A stretch of 64,000 nucleotides of DNA from Xanthobacteraceae bacterium. Lineage in GTDB: Bacteria; Pseudomonadota; Alphaproteobacteria; Rhizobiales; Xanthobacteraceae. Position numbers and translations under genes: made by a program. Below are positions 26,692 through 35,722 of this stretch, piece after piece. Within the stretch, counting starts at the first letter, position 1; each line of letters starts with the position of its first letter. The notes beneath the pieces are model-generated. The model saw nothing but the letters and a program-made list of their open reading frames with translations, was not told the origin of the DNA and did no database searches. Location of the stretch: positions 161,598 to 225,597 of the forward strand of contig JARBUD010000001.1 in assembly GCA_029239875.1 (NCBI GenBank), given 5' to 3'.

Positions 26692-27606
26692 GTGAGGATC
26701 ACCCGCAGGAATCTCATCCGCACGAGCGCGCTCGGCACTGCTGCGGCCCTGCTGCCGGTGCCGGTGCTGGCGCAGGCAGAGCCGCTGATGCGGACGATCC
26801 CGTCCTCCGGCGAGCAGATACCCGCGGTCGGGCTCGGCACCTGGATCACCTTCAATGTCGGCGACGACCCGGTGCTGCAGGACGAGTCGACGCAGGTCAT
26901 GTCCGCCTTCTTCGCCGGCGGCGGGCGGATGATCGATTCCTCGCCCATGTACGGCTCGTCGCAGGCGGTGGTGGGACGCGGACTGGAGAAGCTCGGCCGG
27001 CCGCAGGCGCTGTTCTCCGCCGAGAAGGTCTGGACCTCTTCCGGCGCGAACGGCCCCGCGCAGATCGAGCAGTCGCGCCGCTTCTGGGGCGTGAAGCGCT
27101 TCGACCTCATGCAGGTGCACAATCTCCTCGCCTGGGAGGCGCATCTCGACACGCTCCAGGCGATGAAAGCGGCGGGCCGGCTGCGCTATGTCGGCATCAC
27201 CACCTCGGAGGGCCGCCGGCACGATCTGGTCGAGGAGATCATGCGCCGCCATCCGCTCGACTTCGTGCAGTTCACCTACAACCCCGTCGACCGCGAGGCG
27301 GAGCAGCGCCTGCTGCCGCTCGCCGGCGAGCGCGGCATCGCCGTCATCGTCAACCGGCCGTTCCGGCAGGGGGCGCTGATCCGCCGCCTCGAGGGCGAGC
27401 CGCTCCCCGACTGGGCGGGCGAGGCGGGCGCGACGAGCGGGGCGCAGCTGATCCTGAAATTCATCCTGTCGCATCCCACCGTGACCGTCGCCATCCCCGC
27501 CACCACGCAGGTCGGGCATGTGCGCGAGAACCTCGCCGCGGCGGGCGGCGCGCTTCCGGACAAGGAACTGCGGGAGCGGATCGCCGCTCACATCGGCGGC
27601 ATCTGA
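26692..27606 (+). CDS. Exported aldo/keto reductase
   Basis: A 304-residue TIM-barrel oxidoreductase with a twin-arginine signal (MRITRRNLIRTSALGTAAALLPVPVLAQ), so it would be folded with its cofactor before export. The catalytic tetrad is not fully clear: IDSSPMYGSS gives Asp and Tyr, EKVW holds Lys, and FDLMQVHN holds His. The start is a GTG with AAGGAG upstream, 15 bases after the peptidase stop. Substrate unknown. Its stop overlaps the next start (TGATG). Confidence 0.88.
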   Translation: MRITRRNLIRTSALGTAAALLPVPVLAQAEPLMRTIPSSGEQIPAVGLGTWITFNVGDDPVLQDESTQVMSAFFAGGGRMIDSSPMYGSSQAVVGRGLEKLGRPQALFSAEKVWTSSGANGPAQIEQSRRFWGVKRFDLMQVHNLLAWEAHLDTLQAMKAAGRLRYVGITTSEGRRHDLVEEIMRRHPLDFVQFTYNPVDREAEQRLLPLAGERGIAVIVNRPFRQGALIRRLEGEPLPDWAGEAGATSGAQLILKFILSHPTVTVAIPATTQVGHVRENLAAAGGALPDKELRERIAAHIGGI

Positions 27607-28295
27607 TGTCCGAGTGGTGGACCTACCGGCTGGACGACTTCCTGCTGTACGCGCCGCGGACCTATTGGCGCCTGTTCGAGGCGCAGAACGCGGCGCTGTG
27701 GCCGCTGCATCTGGCGACGGTGGCCGCCGGGCTGGTGCTCGTCCTGCTTATCTTCTGGCGGCCCGATAGAGCGCGACGCTGGACGGGGCTCGCCCTCGCC
27801 CTGTTGTGGACCTTTGTCGGCTGGTCCTTCCTCATGAACCGTTACGCCGCCATCAACTGGGCCGTCGCCTATGTCGCGCCCGCCTTCTTTCTGCAAGCCG
27901 GCCTTCTGCTGCTCGCCGCGCTGCTGCCGCGCGGCCTCGCCTTCGCCCGGCGCGACGCGATCGGCGGGGCGAGCCTGCTGCTGGCGCTGGCCGGACTGCT
28001 GCTCTATCCGGCGTTGCCGCTCGTCTTTTCCCGTCCGTGGACCAGCGCCGAGGTCTTCGGCATCGCGCCCGATCCCACGGCAATCGTGACGCTCGGCCTG
28101 CTCATGGCGGGGCGGGGCGCGTGGCTGGCGGTGCTGTTGCCGATCCCGCTGCTCTTGTGCCTCGTGAGCGGGCTCACCTTGTGGGCGATGGACGACGCCC
28201 AGGCCTGGCTGCCCTTCGGCGCGGCCGCTATCGGCCTCGTGCTGACGCTTGCCCGCCTGCTTACGCCGGCGCCCGCACCCGCCCGGACATCCTAG
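27606..28295 (+). CDS. DUF6064 family membrane protein
   Basis: A 229-residue protein with about seven membrane segments and the characteristic opening SEWWTYRLDDFLLYAPRTYWRLFE of DUF6064. Function unknown. The start overlaps the stop of the reductase gene by one base, showing coupling. A longer open frame to the left only overlaps the reductase gene in another frame and is rejected. Its stop codon overlaps the stop of the convergent autotransporter gene. Confidence 0.85.
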   Translation: MSEWWTYRLDDFLLYAPRTYWRLFEAQNAALWPLHLATVAAGLVLVLLIFWRPDRARRWTGLALALLWTFVGWSFLMNRYAAINWAVAYVAPAFFLQAGLLLLAALLPRGLAFARRDAIGGASLLLALAGLLLYPALPLVFSRPWTSAEVFGIAPDPTAIVTLGLLMAGRGAWLAVLLPIPLLLCLVSGLTLWAMDDAQAWLPFGAAAIGLVLTLARLLTPAPAPARTS

Positions 28296-31200
28296 AACTG
28301 GTAGCGGATTCCGGCATTGGCCGTGCCGGAGGTGTAGTCGCCGTTGAACTTGATGTTGGCGTTGACGAAGCCGTTCCAGCCCGACTCCTTGCCGAACCAG
28401 TTCAGCGCCGCGCCGACCTCGCCGAAGGCGCCTTCGAGCGAGTCGTTCGCCACCACCTCGATGCCGGGCGAGGTAAAGGTGGCGTAGTTGTCGCCCTTGA
28501 ACTCGTACCAGAAGCGGCCGGTGACCGAGCCCTCGAACACGTAGTTCTCGGTCTCGTGTACCCGCCCGCCGACACGCGCGCCGACGCTGGCGCGCAGGCT
28601 CTCGCCGTCGTGGAAGTCGACCGAGGCCGACGGCGGCAGCCAGAAATCGTCGATATTGGTCTGGACATAGGAGAGCGTGGCGACCGGCTCGACGAACAGC
28701 GTCTCGGTCCAGTTGATCCGATAGCCGGTGTCGATGGTGAAGCCGAGCGAATTGACGTCCGACGACTGCTTGTTGGTGTCGAGATAGAGGCCGACGGCGT
28801 CGTAGTCGAAGGTGAGGATGTCCGCCTTGAACAGGGCGTCGACGAAGAAGCCGCCGTTCAGATAGGTGGCGTAGGCGCCCACCGTGCCGCCGGTGAAGGA
28901 GCCGCCGTTCAGCGACTTCTCCATGTCGACCGAGGACGACAGATAGCCGCCGAGCACGCCGAGGATCCAGGTCTCGTCGCCCGAGCTCTTGCCGAAGTCG
29001 GCGCCGGCGATGAAGCCGTAGGTGTCCTGGCTGTAGCCGGTGTCGTACTGGTAGGTGCCGGCGCGTCCCACATGGGTCACGCTCTCGTCGCGCGTCGACC
29101 AGCTGCCGATCATCTTGCCCCAGACGCCGGGCGTGACGTCGGCCGGCGTGCCGCCGGGCCCGCGCGACAGCGCCGGATCGAGAACATAGGCGCGCAGATC
29201 CGCCTGCCGGTCCAGCCACACGCCGGAGGTCTCGTACCAGATCTGCTGAGCGGCGGAGATGAAGGAGGGGAACTCGAACACCTCCTCGTCCGGCGCGCTG
29301 ACCAGCCGGACTTCCGGCTGGCCGTTCTCGTCCAGCTCGGTGACGAGGTCGTAGATGAAGAGCCCCTTGTCGAGCACGCCGCCGAAGCGCGGCGAGTAGT
29401 AGCTGGAGCGCGGATCGAGCCCGAAGGTCGCGTTCGACGAGCCGTTCACGAGCTGGACGAGGGTGATGCCCTCGGTGTTGTAGGCGGCGGCGCCGGGATT
29501 CACGTCGTGGATCAGCAGATTGGTCGTGCCGCTCATCGTGGTGCCGGTCAGCGGCGTCTGCGTCGCGTCGAGGCCGACGACGATCAGGCGGTCCGAGGTC
29601 GAGCCGGGGCCGCCAATATAGGTGTCGAGCCCGATGGCGCTGTTGCCGATGCCGGCGAAGGTGCCGCTGACATAGGTCACGTCGCGCGCCGCCGTCGCTC
29701 CCAGCGTGCCGGGCGTCTCGTCGATCGAGCTGATGACGCCGCCGCCGGACCCGGCCGGATTGCCGTTCACGAAACTCTCGAGCGAGTCGAAGATCGTCTG
29801 CTCGGCCACATCCCCCTGTACGGCGGTGACGATGTTGCCGGTGTTGTTCAGGACGTCGACGCCGTCGCCGAAGGCGCTGACGCCGACCGTGATCCAGGTG
29901 TTGGAGCTGAGATTGTTGAAGGTGTCGGCGTTACCGGTCAGTCCGACGAGGCCGACGAGCGTGCCGTAATTGTTGATGACCGCCGCGGCGCCTTCGACAT
30001 TGATCACGACACGCCCGGCCGCATCGGCGAGGTCGAGCTGCGTGCTGCCATTGTACGACCAGGCGGAGACGAGCGCGCCGCTGCCGATATTGATGGTGGC
30101 GCCGTCGTCGCTGGTCACCGAGATGACCGCGTCGTCCCAGTCCGCCGCCGTCGCGAAGACGAAGGCGCCGGCGCCGACATTCACCGTGGCGAGGTCGGCA
30201 TTGACGATGTGGATGGCGTTGCCGAGCCCGGCGCCGTTCACGTCGCCGCGCACGGTGGCGCCGTCGCCGACGCTGACCGTGGCGTCGTCCCAGCTCTCGA
30301 CATAGATGGCGTCGACGCCGGCGGTCACCGTGCTGAACTGGCCGGTGGAGACGGAGACGTCGTTGCCGCCGCCGCCGAGATAGGAATAGGCGACGAGACC
30401 GGTATCGGCGGCGCTGACGACGCTCAGCGCGCCGGTGGCGATGAGGACCGAGCCCGAGCCGCCGAAATCCTTGCCGGCGACGATGCCGACATCGGTGGCG
30501 GTGATCCGCCCACCCGCACCGGTGCTCACATTGAGGTCGCCGTCCTGGCCGTCGCCATAGGCGAGCACGCCGTCCTCGGCGTTGATGATGCCGCTGGCGA
30601 CGATGTTCACGTCGCCCGCACCGTGGTCCTTGATCAGGTAGATGCCGGCATGGCCGGCATTGATGGTGCCGTAGGTGGCGACGTTGACGGCGCCATCGCC
30701 GTCGACGTGCTGCACGTCGATGCCGTGCTCGCCGGCGGTCAGGCTGCCATAGGAGGACACGCTGATCGCGGTGCCGTCGAAGCTGTCGCTGTCCTGCTTG
30801 AGGATGGCGATGGCGTCGACGTCACTGACGATCGAGGCCGAGGCGCCGGTGCTGACGCTGGCGAGGCCATCGCCGAAGCTGTTGAACACGAAGACGCCGG
30901 CGAAATCCGTCCCGGCGCTGGTGAGGCCGCCGATCGAGCCGTCGACATTCACGCCGACATCGCCGTCGCCGAGCTTGGCGGCGAGCACGCCGAGGCCGTC
31001 GGCCTTCACCGCGCCGTCGACGTCGATGGTGGCGAAGCCGTTGCCGATGCTGGCGCCGATGACGCCGACCAGCGGGGCGCTGACGTCGCCCGTGGTGATG
31101 TTGAGGGCGGTGAGATTGCCGATGGCCGCGCCCGCGACGCCGACGCCCTCGGTCGAGGTCACCGGACCGTTGGTGACGATGTTGGTGCTGTTGCGATTAC

Positions 31201-33466
31201 CGATGATGAGCGCACCGACGCCGGCATAGCGGCCGGTCACCGCGCCCTGGGTGGTAACGTCGAGCACGCCGTCGTTGCCGATGCTCAGCCCGAGCACGCC
31301 CAGCCCCTCGGCGCCGCTCGTGGCGCCGGTCTCGACGGCGAGCCGGTTGTTGTCGCCGATGGCGAGGCCGCCGGCGCCGAGATAGCGGCCCGTCGCCCCG
31401 CCCGCAGCATCGATCGAACCGGTATTGCCGTTGCCGATGAGGAGGCCGGCAACGCCGACATACTCGGCCGAAACCGGGCCGGTGCTGTCGATGGCGAGCG
31501 AGCCGCCATTGCCGATGATGCCGCCGGCGACGCCGACATAGGCGGCGGTGACCGAGCCGGTATTGCCGATGCTGATCGTATGGCTGTCGCCGATCCCGAG
31601 GCCGATGATGCCTACGCCGAGATTGTTCTGGATGGTGCCGCTGTTGTTGATGGTGAGCGAGCCGCCGGCGCCGTTGCCGATCACCGCGCCGGCGATGCCG
31701 ACATAGCCGTCCTCGATGGTGCCGCCATTGTTCTCGACCAGCACGTCGTTTCCGTCGCCGATGGCGAGGCCCCCCATGCCGATGGCGAAATCGGAGATGT
31801 CGCCGCTATTGCTGACGATCACGTCCTCGGCGCCGGTGGCGCTGTTGTTGCCGATCTTGCCGCCGCCGACGCCGAGGATCGGCGTCATGCCGCTGCTGGA
31901 GAGCACGTCGGCGCTGTTGTTCACCACCGCATGGCCGGTGCCGATGTTGAGCGCGATGACGCCGATCGCGTCGGCGTCGATCAGGCCCGCCGTGTTCACG
32001 GTGGCAGTGCCGCTGCCCAGCGTCAGCGCGCCGGCGCCGATGATCGGCGGATCGATGATGCCGGCGAAGTCGACCGTCGCGTCGCCGCCGCCCGCGGCGA
32101 TGGCGCCGACGCCGATGAGACCGCCAGATTCGACCGTGACGAGGCCGTTCACCGTGACATGGGTGTCGCCGGAGGTGTTGAGGCCGAGCACGCCGCCCAA
32201 CTCGCCCGAGACGCCGCCGGTGGTGATGTCGACGGAACCGCCCGGGCCGATGGCGGCGCCGATCACGCCGAAGCCGTGCTGGCCGGTGACCGAGCCGGCA
32301 CTGGTGTCGATGTCGACCACGCCGCTCTGGCCCATGGCAAGCGCGGTGATGCCGTTGCCGGCGCCGGTGACATTGCCGGTGGCGGTGACGCTGACATTCG
32401 CCGTGCCCGCGCCGACCGGCAGGTCGTCGAGCGCATCCGGGTCGAGGCTGCCGAGATCCATCAGGTCGGGCAGCTCGACATGCTCCAGCCCGTCGAGGCC
32501 CTCCACGTCGGCGCTCGCCGAGACCGCGACGATGCCGTCGCCATAGGTGCCGGTGACGTCCCCATTGGCGACGATGGTGTTGGTGGCATGGCCGTTGGCG
32601 CTCATCGCCACGGCGTTGATGCCGTTGGCACCGGTGACGTCGCCCGAGGCGGTGATCTCGTTGGAGGCCACGCGGGGCACGACGACGCCACCGGCAAGCG
32701 CGGTGGCGATGATGCCGTCGCCAAACCCGTCATCGTCGGTGTCGCCGGTGACGGTGCCACCCTGGACGCCGATCACCGTGCGGGCATCGGTGCCGATGCC
32801 GGTGGCCAGCACGTCGATGCCATCCACCGTGCCGCGGATCTCGTCCGTGCCGGGGGCGAGCGTGACCTCGGCCTCGCCGCCCATCAGCGGGTCGCCGACG
32901 GCGGTGATCAGCAGGCCGTCGCCGTCATTGCCGGTGACGCTACCGCCATTGACGGTGACATAGGCGTTCACGCCGGTCGCCACGATGCCGCTCGCGGCGC
33001 CGACGACGCTGGAATTGGCCCCGCCGACATAGGTCGCGTTGCCCACCGGGATGCCCAGCGGCGCATAGCCCTCGACGTCGACGCCGTTCTCGCCGGCGAC
33101 GGTGCTGATGACGAGCCCGTTATTGTGGAAGGAGGCGTCGACGGCGAAGGGGTTGAGGTTCAGATTGCCGCGCACGCCGACGCCGGCCCCGCTGACCACG
33201 ACGCCGCTGTTCACGGTGACGACGGCGTTCTCCAGCGAGAGACCGCCGGCCGGCTCGGTCCAGCGGTCGCCGACCGTGGTAACGGTATTGGTGCTGTAGG
33301 TGGTGCCGGCGCGCGCGCCCGGCGCTGCCGCCAAAAGCACCGTGGCGAGCGTCGCTATCGCCGTGGTGCCGAGAAGATATGTCCGCCGCTGTCCGCCCGT
33401 ACCGAAAACGCGCCGTCCCTGCCCGCCCGGGCCACCCGCAACCGCCATTCTTCCCCCCCAAGGCAA
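28292..33466 (-). CDS. Autotransporter outer-membrane protein with repetitive passenger
   Basis: A 1,724-residue type Va autotransporter. The signal peptide follows a basic Gly-rich extension and ends near AAAPGARA (residue about 53). The passenger, about 54-1440, is Gly/Asn/Asp/Val-rich and should form a beta helix. Between about residues 560 and 840 it holds roughly eleven units of 26-29 residues, each carrying a G(V/I)xGxxIG(N/D) core. The translocator barrel covers about 1445-1724 (GVWGKMIGSWSTRDES ... ANAGIRYQF) and ends in Phe as required by the Bam machinery. A likely role is adhesion or aggregation. An ATG 18 bases later (33448) is an alternative start. Confidence 0.92.
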   Translation of the reverse strand: MPWGGRMAVAGGPGGQGRRVFGTGGQRRTYLLGTTAIATLATVLLAAAPGARAGTTYSTNTVTTVGDRWTEPAGGLSLENAVVTVNSGVVVSGAGVGVRGNLNLNPFAVDASFHNNGLVISTVAGENGVDVEGYAPLGIPVGNATYVGGANSSVVGAASGIVATGVNAYVTVNGGSVTGNDGDGLLITAVGDPLMGGEAEVTLAPGTDEIRGTVDGIDVLATGIGTDARTVIGVQGGTVTGDTDDDGFGDGIIATALAGGVVVPRVASNEITASGDVTGANGINAVAMSANGHATNTIVANGDVTGTYGDGIVAVSASADVEGLDGLEHVELPDLMDLGSLDPDALDDLPVGAGTANVSVTATGNVTGAGNGITALAMGQSGVVDIDTSAGSVTGQHGFGVIGAAIGPGGSVDITTGGVSGELGGVLGLNTSGDTHVTVNGLVTVESGGLIGVGAIAAGGGDATVDFAGIIDPPIIGAGALTLGSGTATVNTAGLIDADAIGVIALNIGTGHAVVNNSADVLSSSGMTPILGVGGGKIGNNSATGAEDVIVSNSGDISDFAIGMGGLAIGDGNDVLVENNGGTIEDGYVGIAGAVIGNGAGGSLTINNSGTIQNNLGVGIIGLGIGDSHTISIGNTGSVTAAYVGVAGGIIGNGGSLAIDSTGPVSAEYVGVAGLLIGNGNTGSIDAAGGATGRYLGAGGLAIGDNNRLAVETGATSGAEGLGVLGLSIGNDGVLDVTTQGAVTGRYAGVGALIIGNRNSTNIVTNGPVTSTEGVGVAGAAIGNLTALNITTGDVSAPLVGVIGASIGNGFATIDVDGAVKADGLGVLAAKLGDGDVGVNVDGSIGGLTSAGTDFAGVFVFNSFGDGLASVSTGASASIVSDVDAIAILKQDSDSFDGTAISVSSYGSLTAGEHGIDVQHVDGDGAVNVATYGTINAGHAGIYLIKDHGAGDVNIVASGIINAEDGVLAYGDGQDGDLNVSTGAGGRITATDVGIVAGKDFGGSGSVLIATGALSVVSAADTGLVAYSYLGGGGNDVSVSTGQFSTVTAGVDAIYVESWDDATVSVGDGATVRGDVNGAGLGNAIHIVNADLATVNVGAGAFVFATAADWDDAVISVTSDDGATINIGSGALVSAWSYNGSTQLDLADAAGRVVINVEGAAAVINNYGTLVGLVGLTGNADTFNNLSSNTWITVGVSAFGDGVDVLNNTGNIVTAVQGDVAEQTIFDSLESFVNGNPAGSGGGVISSIDETPGTLGATAARDVTYVSGTFAGIGNSAIGLDTYIGGPGSTSDRLIVVGLDATQTPLTGTTMSGTTNLLIHDVNPGAAAYNTEGITLVQLVNGSSNATFGLDPRSSYYSPRFGGVLDKGLFIYDLVTELDENGQPEVRLVSAPDEEVFEFPSFISAAQQIWYETSGVWLDRQADLRAYVLDPALSRGPGGTPADVTPGVWGKMIGSWSTRDESVTHVGRAGTYQYDTGYSQDTYGFIAGADFGKSSGDETWILGVLGGYLSSSVDMEKSLNGGSFTGGTVGAYATYLNGGFFVDALFKADILTFDYDAVGLYLDTNKQSSDVNSLGFTIDTGYRINWTETLFVEPVATLSYVQTNIDDFWLPPSASVDFHDGESLRASVGARVGGRVHETENYVFEGSVTGRFWYEFKGDNYATFTSPGIEVVANDSLEGAFGEVGAALNWFGKESGWNGFVNANIKFNGDYTSGTANAGIRYQF

Positions 33467-33920
33467 CCAGCGGGCGCGCGCCGCAAGGTCGGCTCCCGCT
33501 CCGCGCGCGTCTCAGGTCGAGATTTGAGCGCGGCACGAAATTCCTAACAATCGCCGTGCAAACAGGCAAGAATTTCCTGCTACTTTAGCCGCATTGTGCC
33601 GCTTAGGCCTGATCACATCTCAGCTGAACTAGGTACGGTATTCAGTATAATTTTCGTATCTTGCAACGATGTTGAAAGTTATTGTTGCAAGATAGCTAAA
33701 TATGTCCGGAAAATGGCAAAGAGATAACCGTCCGATATGCTCTGATCGTGAGCAGCATCGGCGATCCCATATCGCTACGGCCGACGCGCTTTAGTTTGTT
33801 TTTCGAATCATTTTGAGATTTTTGCCGACATCCGGGCCTTTGATGCCTGCCGCGAACGCGTTCCTCTGCCGCCGGGAAAGAGGCGTCCACCCCCGAAATC
33901 CACCGGAAAGAAGGGTGACG
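33467..33920. other. Intergenic region upstream of the autotransporter
   Basis: A 454-base stretch with no convincing gene. From about 33540 to 33840 it is far more AT-rich than the rest of the window, as expected for the autotransporter promoter and regulator sites. It contains the strong inverted repeat at 33657-33694. Short frames here lack coding signals. Confidence 0.6.
33657..33694. promoter_or_regulatory. 11-base inverted repeat in the autotransporter upstream region
   Basis: TATCTTGCAAC and its exact complement GTTGCAAGATA are separated by 16 bases. The dyad lies about 190 bases before the autotransporter start. It may be a two-site operator for a dimeric regulator or a stem-loop in the leader. 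No regulator gene is adjacent. Confidence 0.5.
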
Positions 33921-34328
33921 TCAGCCGCGCTCCGTCCCGGTGGTCAGCCATGCCGGGTCGAACCAGCGGTCGGCCTCGCCGTCATAGGGCAGGCGCGTGA
34001 TGTCCCAATGCCGGATCAGGCGGGCGTAGCTCGCCCACACCGCCGGGCCGCCGCCAATATAGATCGCCCGCCCCGGGAAGGCGGCGACCGTCGCCTCCGG
34101 ATCGTCGGTCGAGCGGATCTCGACGATGGTGCGGTCGCGATAGGCGAAATCCGGGATGGGGGCCTTGGTGGCGGGGCCGACCAGCAGCACATGGCCGCGC
34201 GTGGCGTCGAAGAAGCGGGCGACGTCCGCCACGAATTCCGGCTCCGTCCGCCCTTCCCAGGGCAGCCTGCCGCGCAGCCCAAGCTGGCCGCTCAGGCCGA
34301 TGGCACACATGGCGCGGATATCGGCCAT
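33921..34328 (-). CDS. Short dihydrofolate-reductase-fold protein
   Basis: A 135-residue protein. The opening IRAMCAIGLSGQLGLRGRLPWEG matches the N-terminal strand and Met20-loop region of DHFR, and AIYIGGGPAVWASY matches the NADPH-binding GG element. DHFR reduces dihydrofolate with NADPH. It is about 25 residues shorter than typical FolA, and TEPEFVADVARFFDAT stands where the substrate Asp/Glu helix should be. It could be a divergent DHFR or a relative with another substrate. The ATG at 34328 has a very strong GGAGGGAGGA ribosome site; the frame continues upstream but has no better start. No thyA gene is adjacent. Confidence 0.72.
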   Translation of the reverse strand: MADIRAMCAIGLSGQLGLRGRLPWEGRTEPEFVADVARFFDATRGHVLLVGPATKAPIPDFAYRDRTIVEIRSTDDPEATVAAFPGRAIYIGGGPAVWASYARLIRHWDITRLPYDGEADRWFDPAWLTTGTERG

Positions 34329-34451
34329 CCATTCCTCCCTCCGGTCGCGGTCTTCGTCCCGGCCGCACCTGAACATGACAACGTCCCGGCCGCGAAGTCG
34401 AACCGCACCCGTTCGCACGAACCGGTGAGGCCCACGAACCGGGGGAACGCG

Positions 34452-35414
34452 TCAGCGCGCCGGTGCGCGCGTGGCCTCGGGCCGCGCGCGGTCGCCGCGC
34501 AGCTTAGCCTGCCAGACGCCGGCGCTCACCATCTCGGCGATGACGTCGGCCATGACCTTCGCCACCGCCTCGCTGCCGCGCGCATTCATCGTGCGCTGCG
34601 AGACCACCACCGACAGGCGCCAGGACGGCGTGGGGTCGACGATGGGGATGGCGACCATCTCGCCGCGCGCCATCTCATCGGAGAAGGCGAAATGCGGCAT
34701 CACCGCCAGCGCCCGGCGCGAGCACACCATGCGCGCGATGGTCGGCAGGCTGTCGCAGGCCATGGCGTTGGGCACCACATCGTGGCGGGCGGCGAACTGC
34801 TCGATCACCGTGCGCATCACGTTGGGCGCGCCGGGCAGCACGATCGGCAGCGCGAACATCTGGCGGAAGGAGATGCTCCCCTGGGCCACGACGGGATGGT
34901 CCGGCGGGGCGAACAGCATGAGGTCCTCGACCATCATCTCCGTCCACGCCACGTGCTTGAAGGCCTTGTGGTCGTAGAGCAGTGCAACGTCGAGCCGGCC
35001 CATCTGGATGAAGTCGTCGAGATAGCCGGTCATCGCCTCGACGATGTGCAGGGTGATGTTGGGCTGGCGCTCGGCCATGGCGGCGAGCAGCGGCAGGGAC
35101 AGGCCGCGGCAGGCGGAGGTGGGCAGCCCCACCGAGACCCGGCCCGAGGGGGTGAGCGACTGCGAGCGCAGGACGTCGCGGGTGCGCTCGACCTCCTCGA
35201 GGATGCGCCTTGCATGGTCGTAGAGCTGCTGGCCGATCTCGGTCGGCGTCACGCCGCGCGCATGGCGCAGCAGCAATTCGACGCCGAGCTCGTCCTCGAG
35301 GTTCTTCATCTGCTGGCTCAGCGAGGGCTGGGCGATGCGCAGCACCTCGGCGGCCCGCGAGAAGTTACCGCTTTCGGCGATCTGAACGAAATATTTGAGC
35401 TGACGCAGATCCAT
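34452..35414 (-). CDS. LysR-family transcriptional regulator
   Basis: A 320-residue regulator of the Nac/CbbR-like group. The helix-turn-helix lies at residues 1-60 (LRQLKYFVQIAESGNFSRAAEVLRIAQPSLSQQMKNLEDELG). The effector-binding domain starts at about residue 90 (GRVSVGLPTSACRG). It is divergent from the branched-chain-type ABC transporter at 35723, so it most likely controls that operon and itself in response to the transported compound. Confidence 0.92.
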   Translation of the reverse strand: MDLRQLKYFVQIAESGNFSRAAEVLRIAQPSLSQQMKNLEDELGVELLLRHARGVTPTEIGQQLYDHARRILEEVERTRDVLRSQSLTPSGRVSVGLPTSACRGLSLPLLAAMAERQPNITLHIVEAMTGYLDDFIQMGRLDVALLYDHKAFKHVAWTEMMVEDLMLFAPPDHPVVAQGSISFRQMFALPIVLPGAPNVMRTVIEQFAARHDVVPNAMACDSLPTIARMVCSRRALAVMPHFAFSDEMARGEMVAIPIVDPTPSWRLSVVVSQRTMNARGSEAVAKVMADVIAEMVSAGVWQAKLRGDRARPEATRAPAR

Positions 35415-35722
35415 GGGGCGACCTTTCGGAGCCGCAAGTCTGTCGCCTCGAAAGTAAATGTCAAACGACTAAAAAACAGCCATATGCACAAACTATTGAC
35501 ATATAGCACTCTTTAGCATCGTAATTTCAAGAGGTTATATTCGGCTAATTCCGATCATCCGTGCCTATAATTCGTTATAATAGGATTTAGCTATATCACT
35601 GATTGGAAAATCATCTTTGTCCATAGGCCGGACTTATACGTAGCCTGTCCCTGCATCCGACAACGACGGGCCTGCGACGCCCATCCAAGACGTTCATCCT
35701 GGTCCCGACAGGAGAATTAAAC
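35415..35722. promoter_or_regulatory. Divergent LysR / transporter promoter region
   Basis: A 308-base AT-rich interval. On the plus strand a TTGACA box at 35497-35502 is a candidate -35 element. Around 35574-35594 there is an imperfect dyad CCTAT...ATAGG with TATAAT-like cores, and TCGG-N6-CCGA lies at about 35541-35554. Either could be a LysR or polymerase site. GACAGGAGAATT just before 35723 is the ribosome site of the binding-protein gene. Confidence 0.45.

Noticed and set aside
26340..27605. Upstream extension of the DUF6064 gene
   Set aside because: The extension overlaps the aldo/keto reductase in another frame and reads as Arg/Ala-rich noise. The DUF6064 opening begins exactly at the ATG at 27606.
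28292..33466. Autotransporter repeats considered as a CRISPR-like or satellite DNA array
   Set aside because: The periodicity is at protein level with degenerate DNA; units differ in length and have no constant repeat and unique spacer pattern.
27806..33547. Very long open frame on the plus strand opposite the autotransporter (about 1,900 codons)
   Set aside because: It mirrors the repetitive autotransporter and is made of low-complexity Asp/Ala/Gly/Val/His/Arg text. It has no domain, and it overlaps a gene with signal peptide, repeats and barrel. High GC produces such shadow frames.
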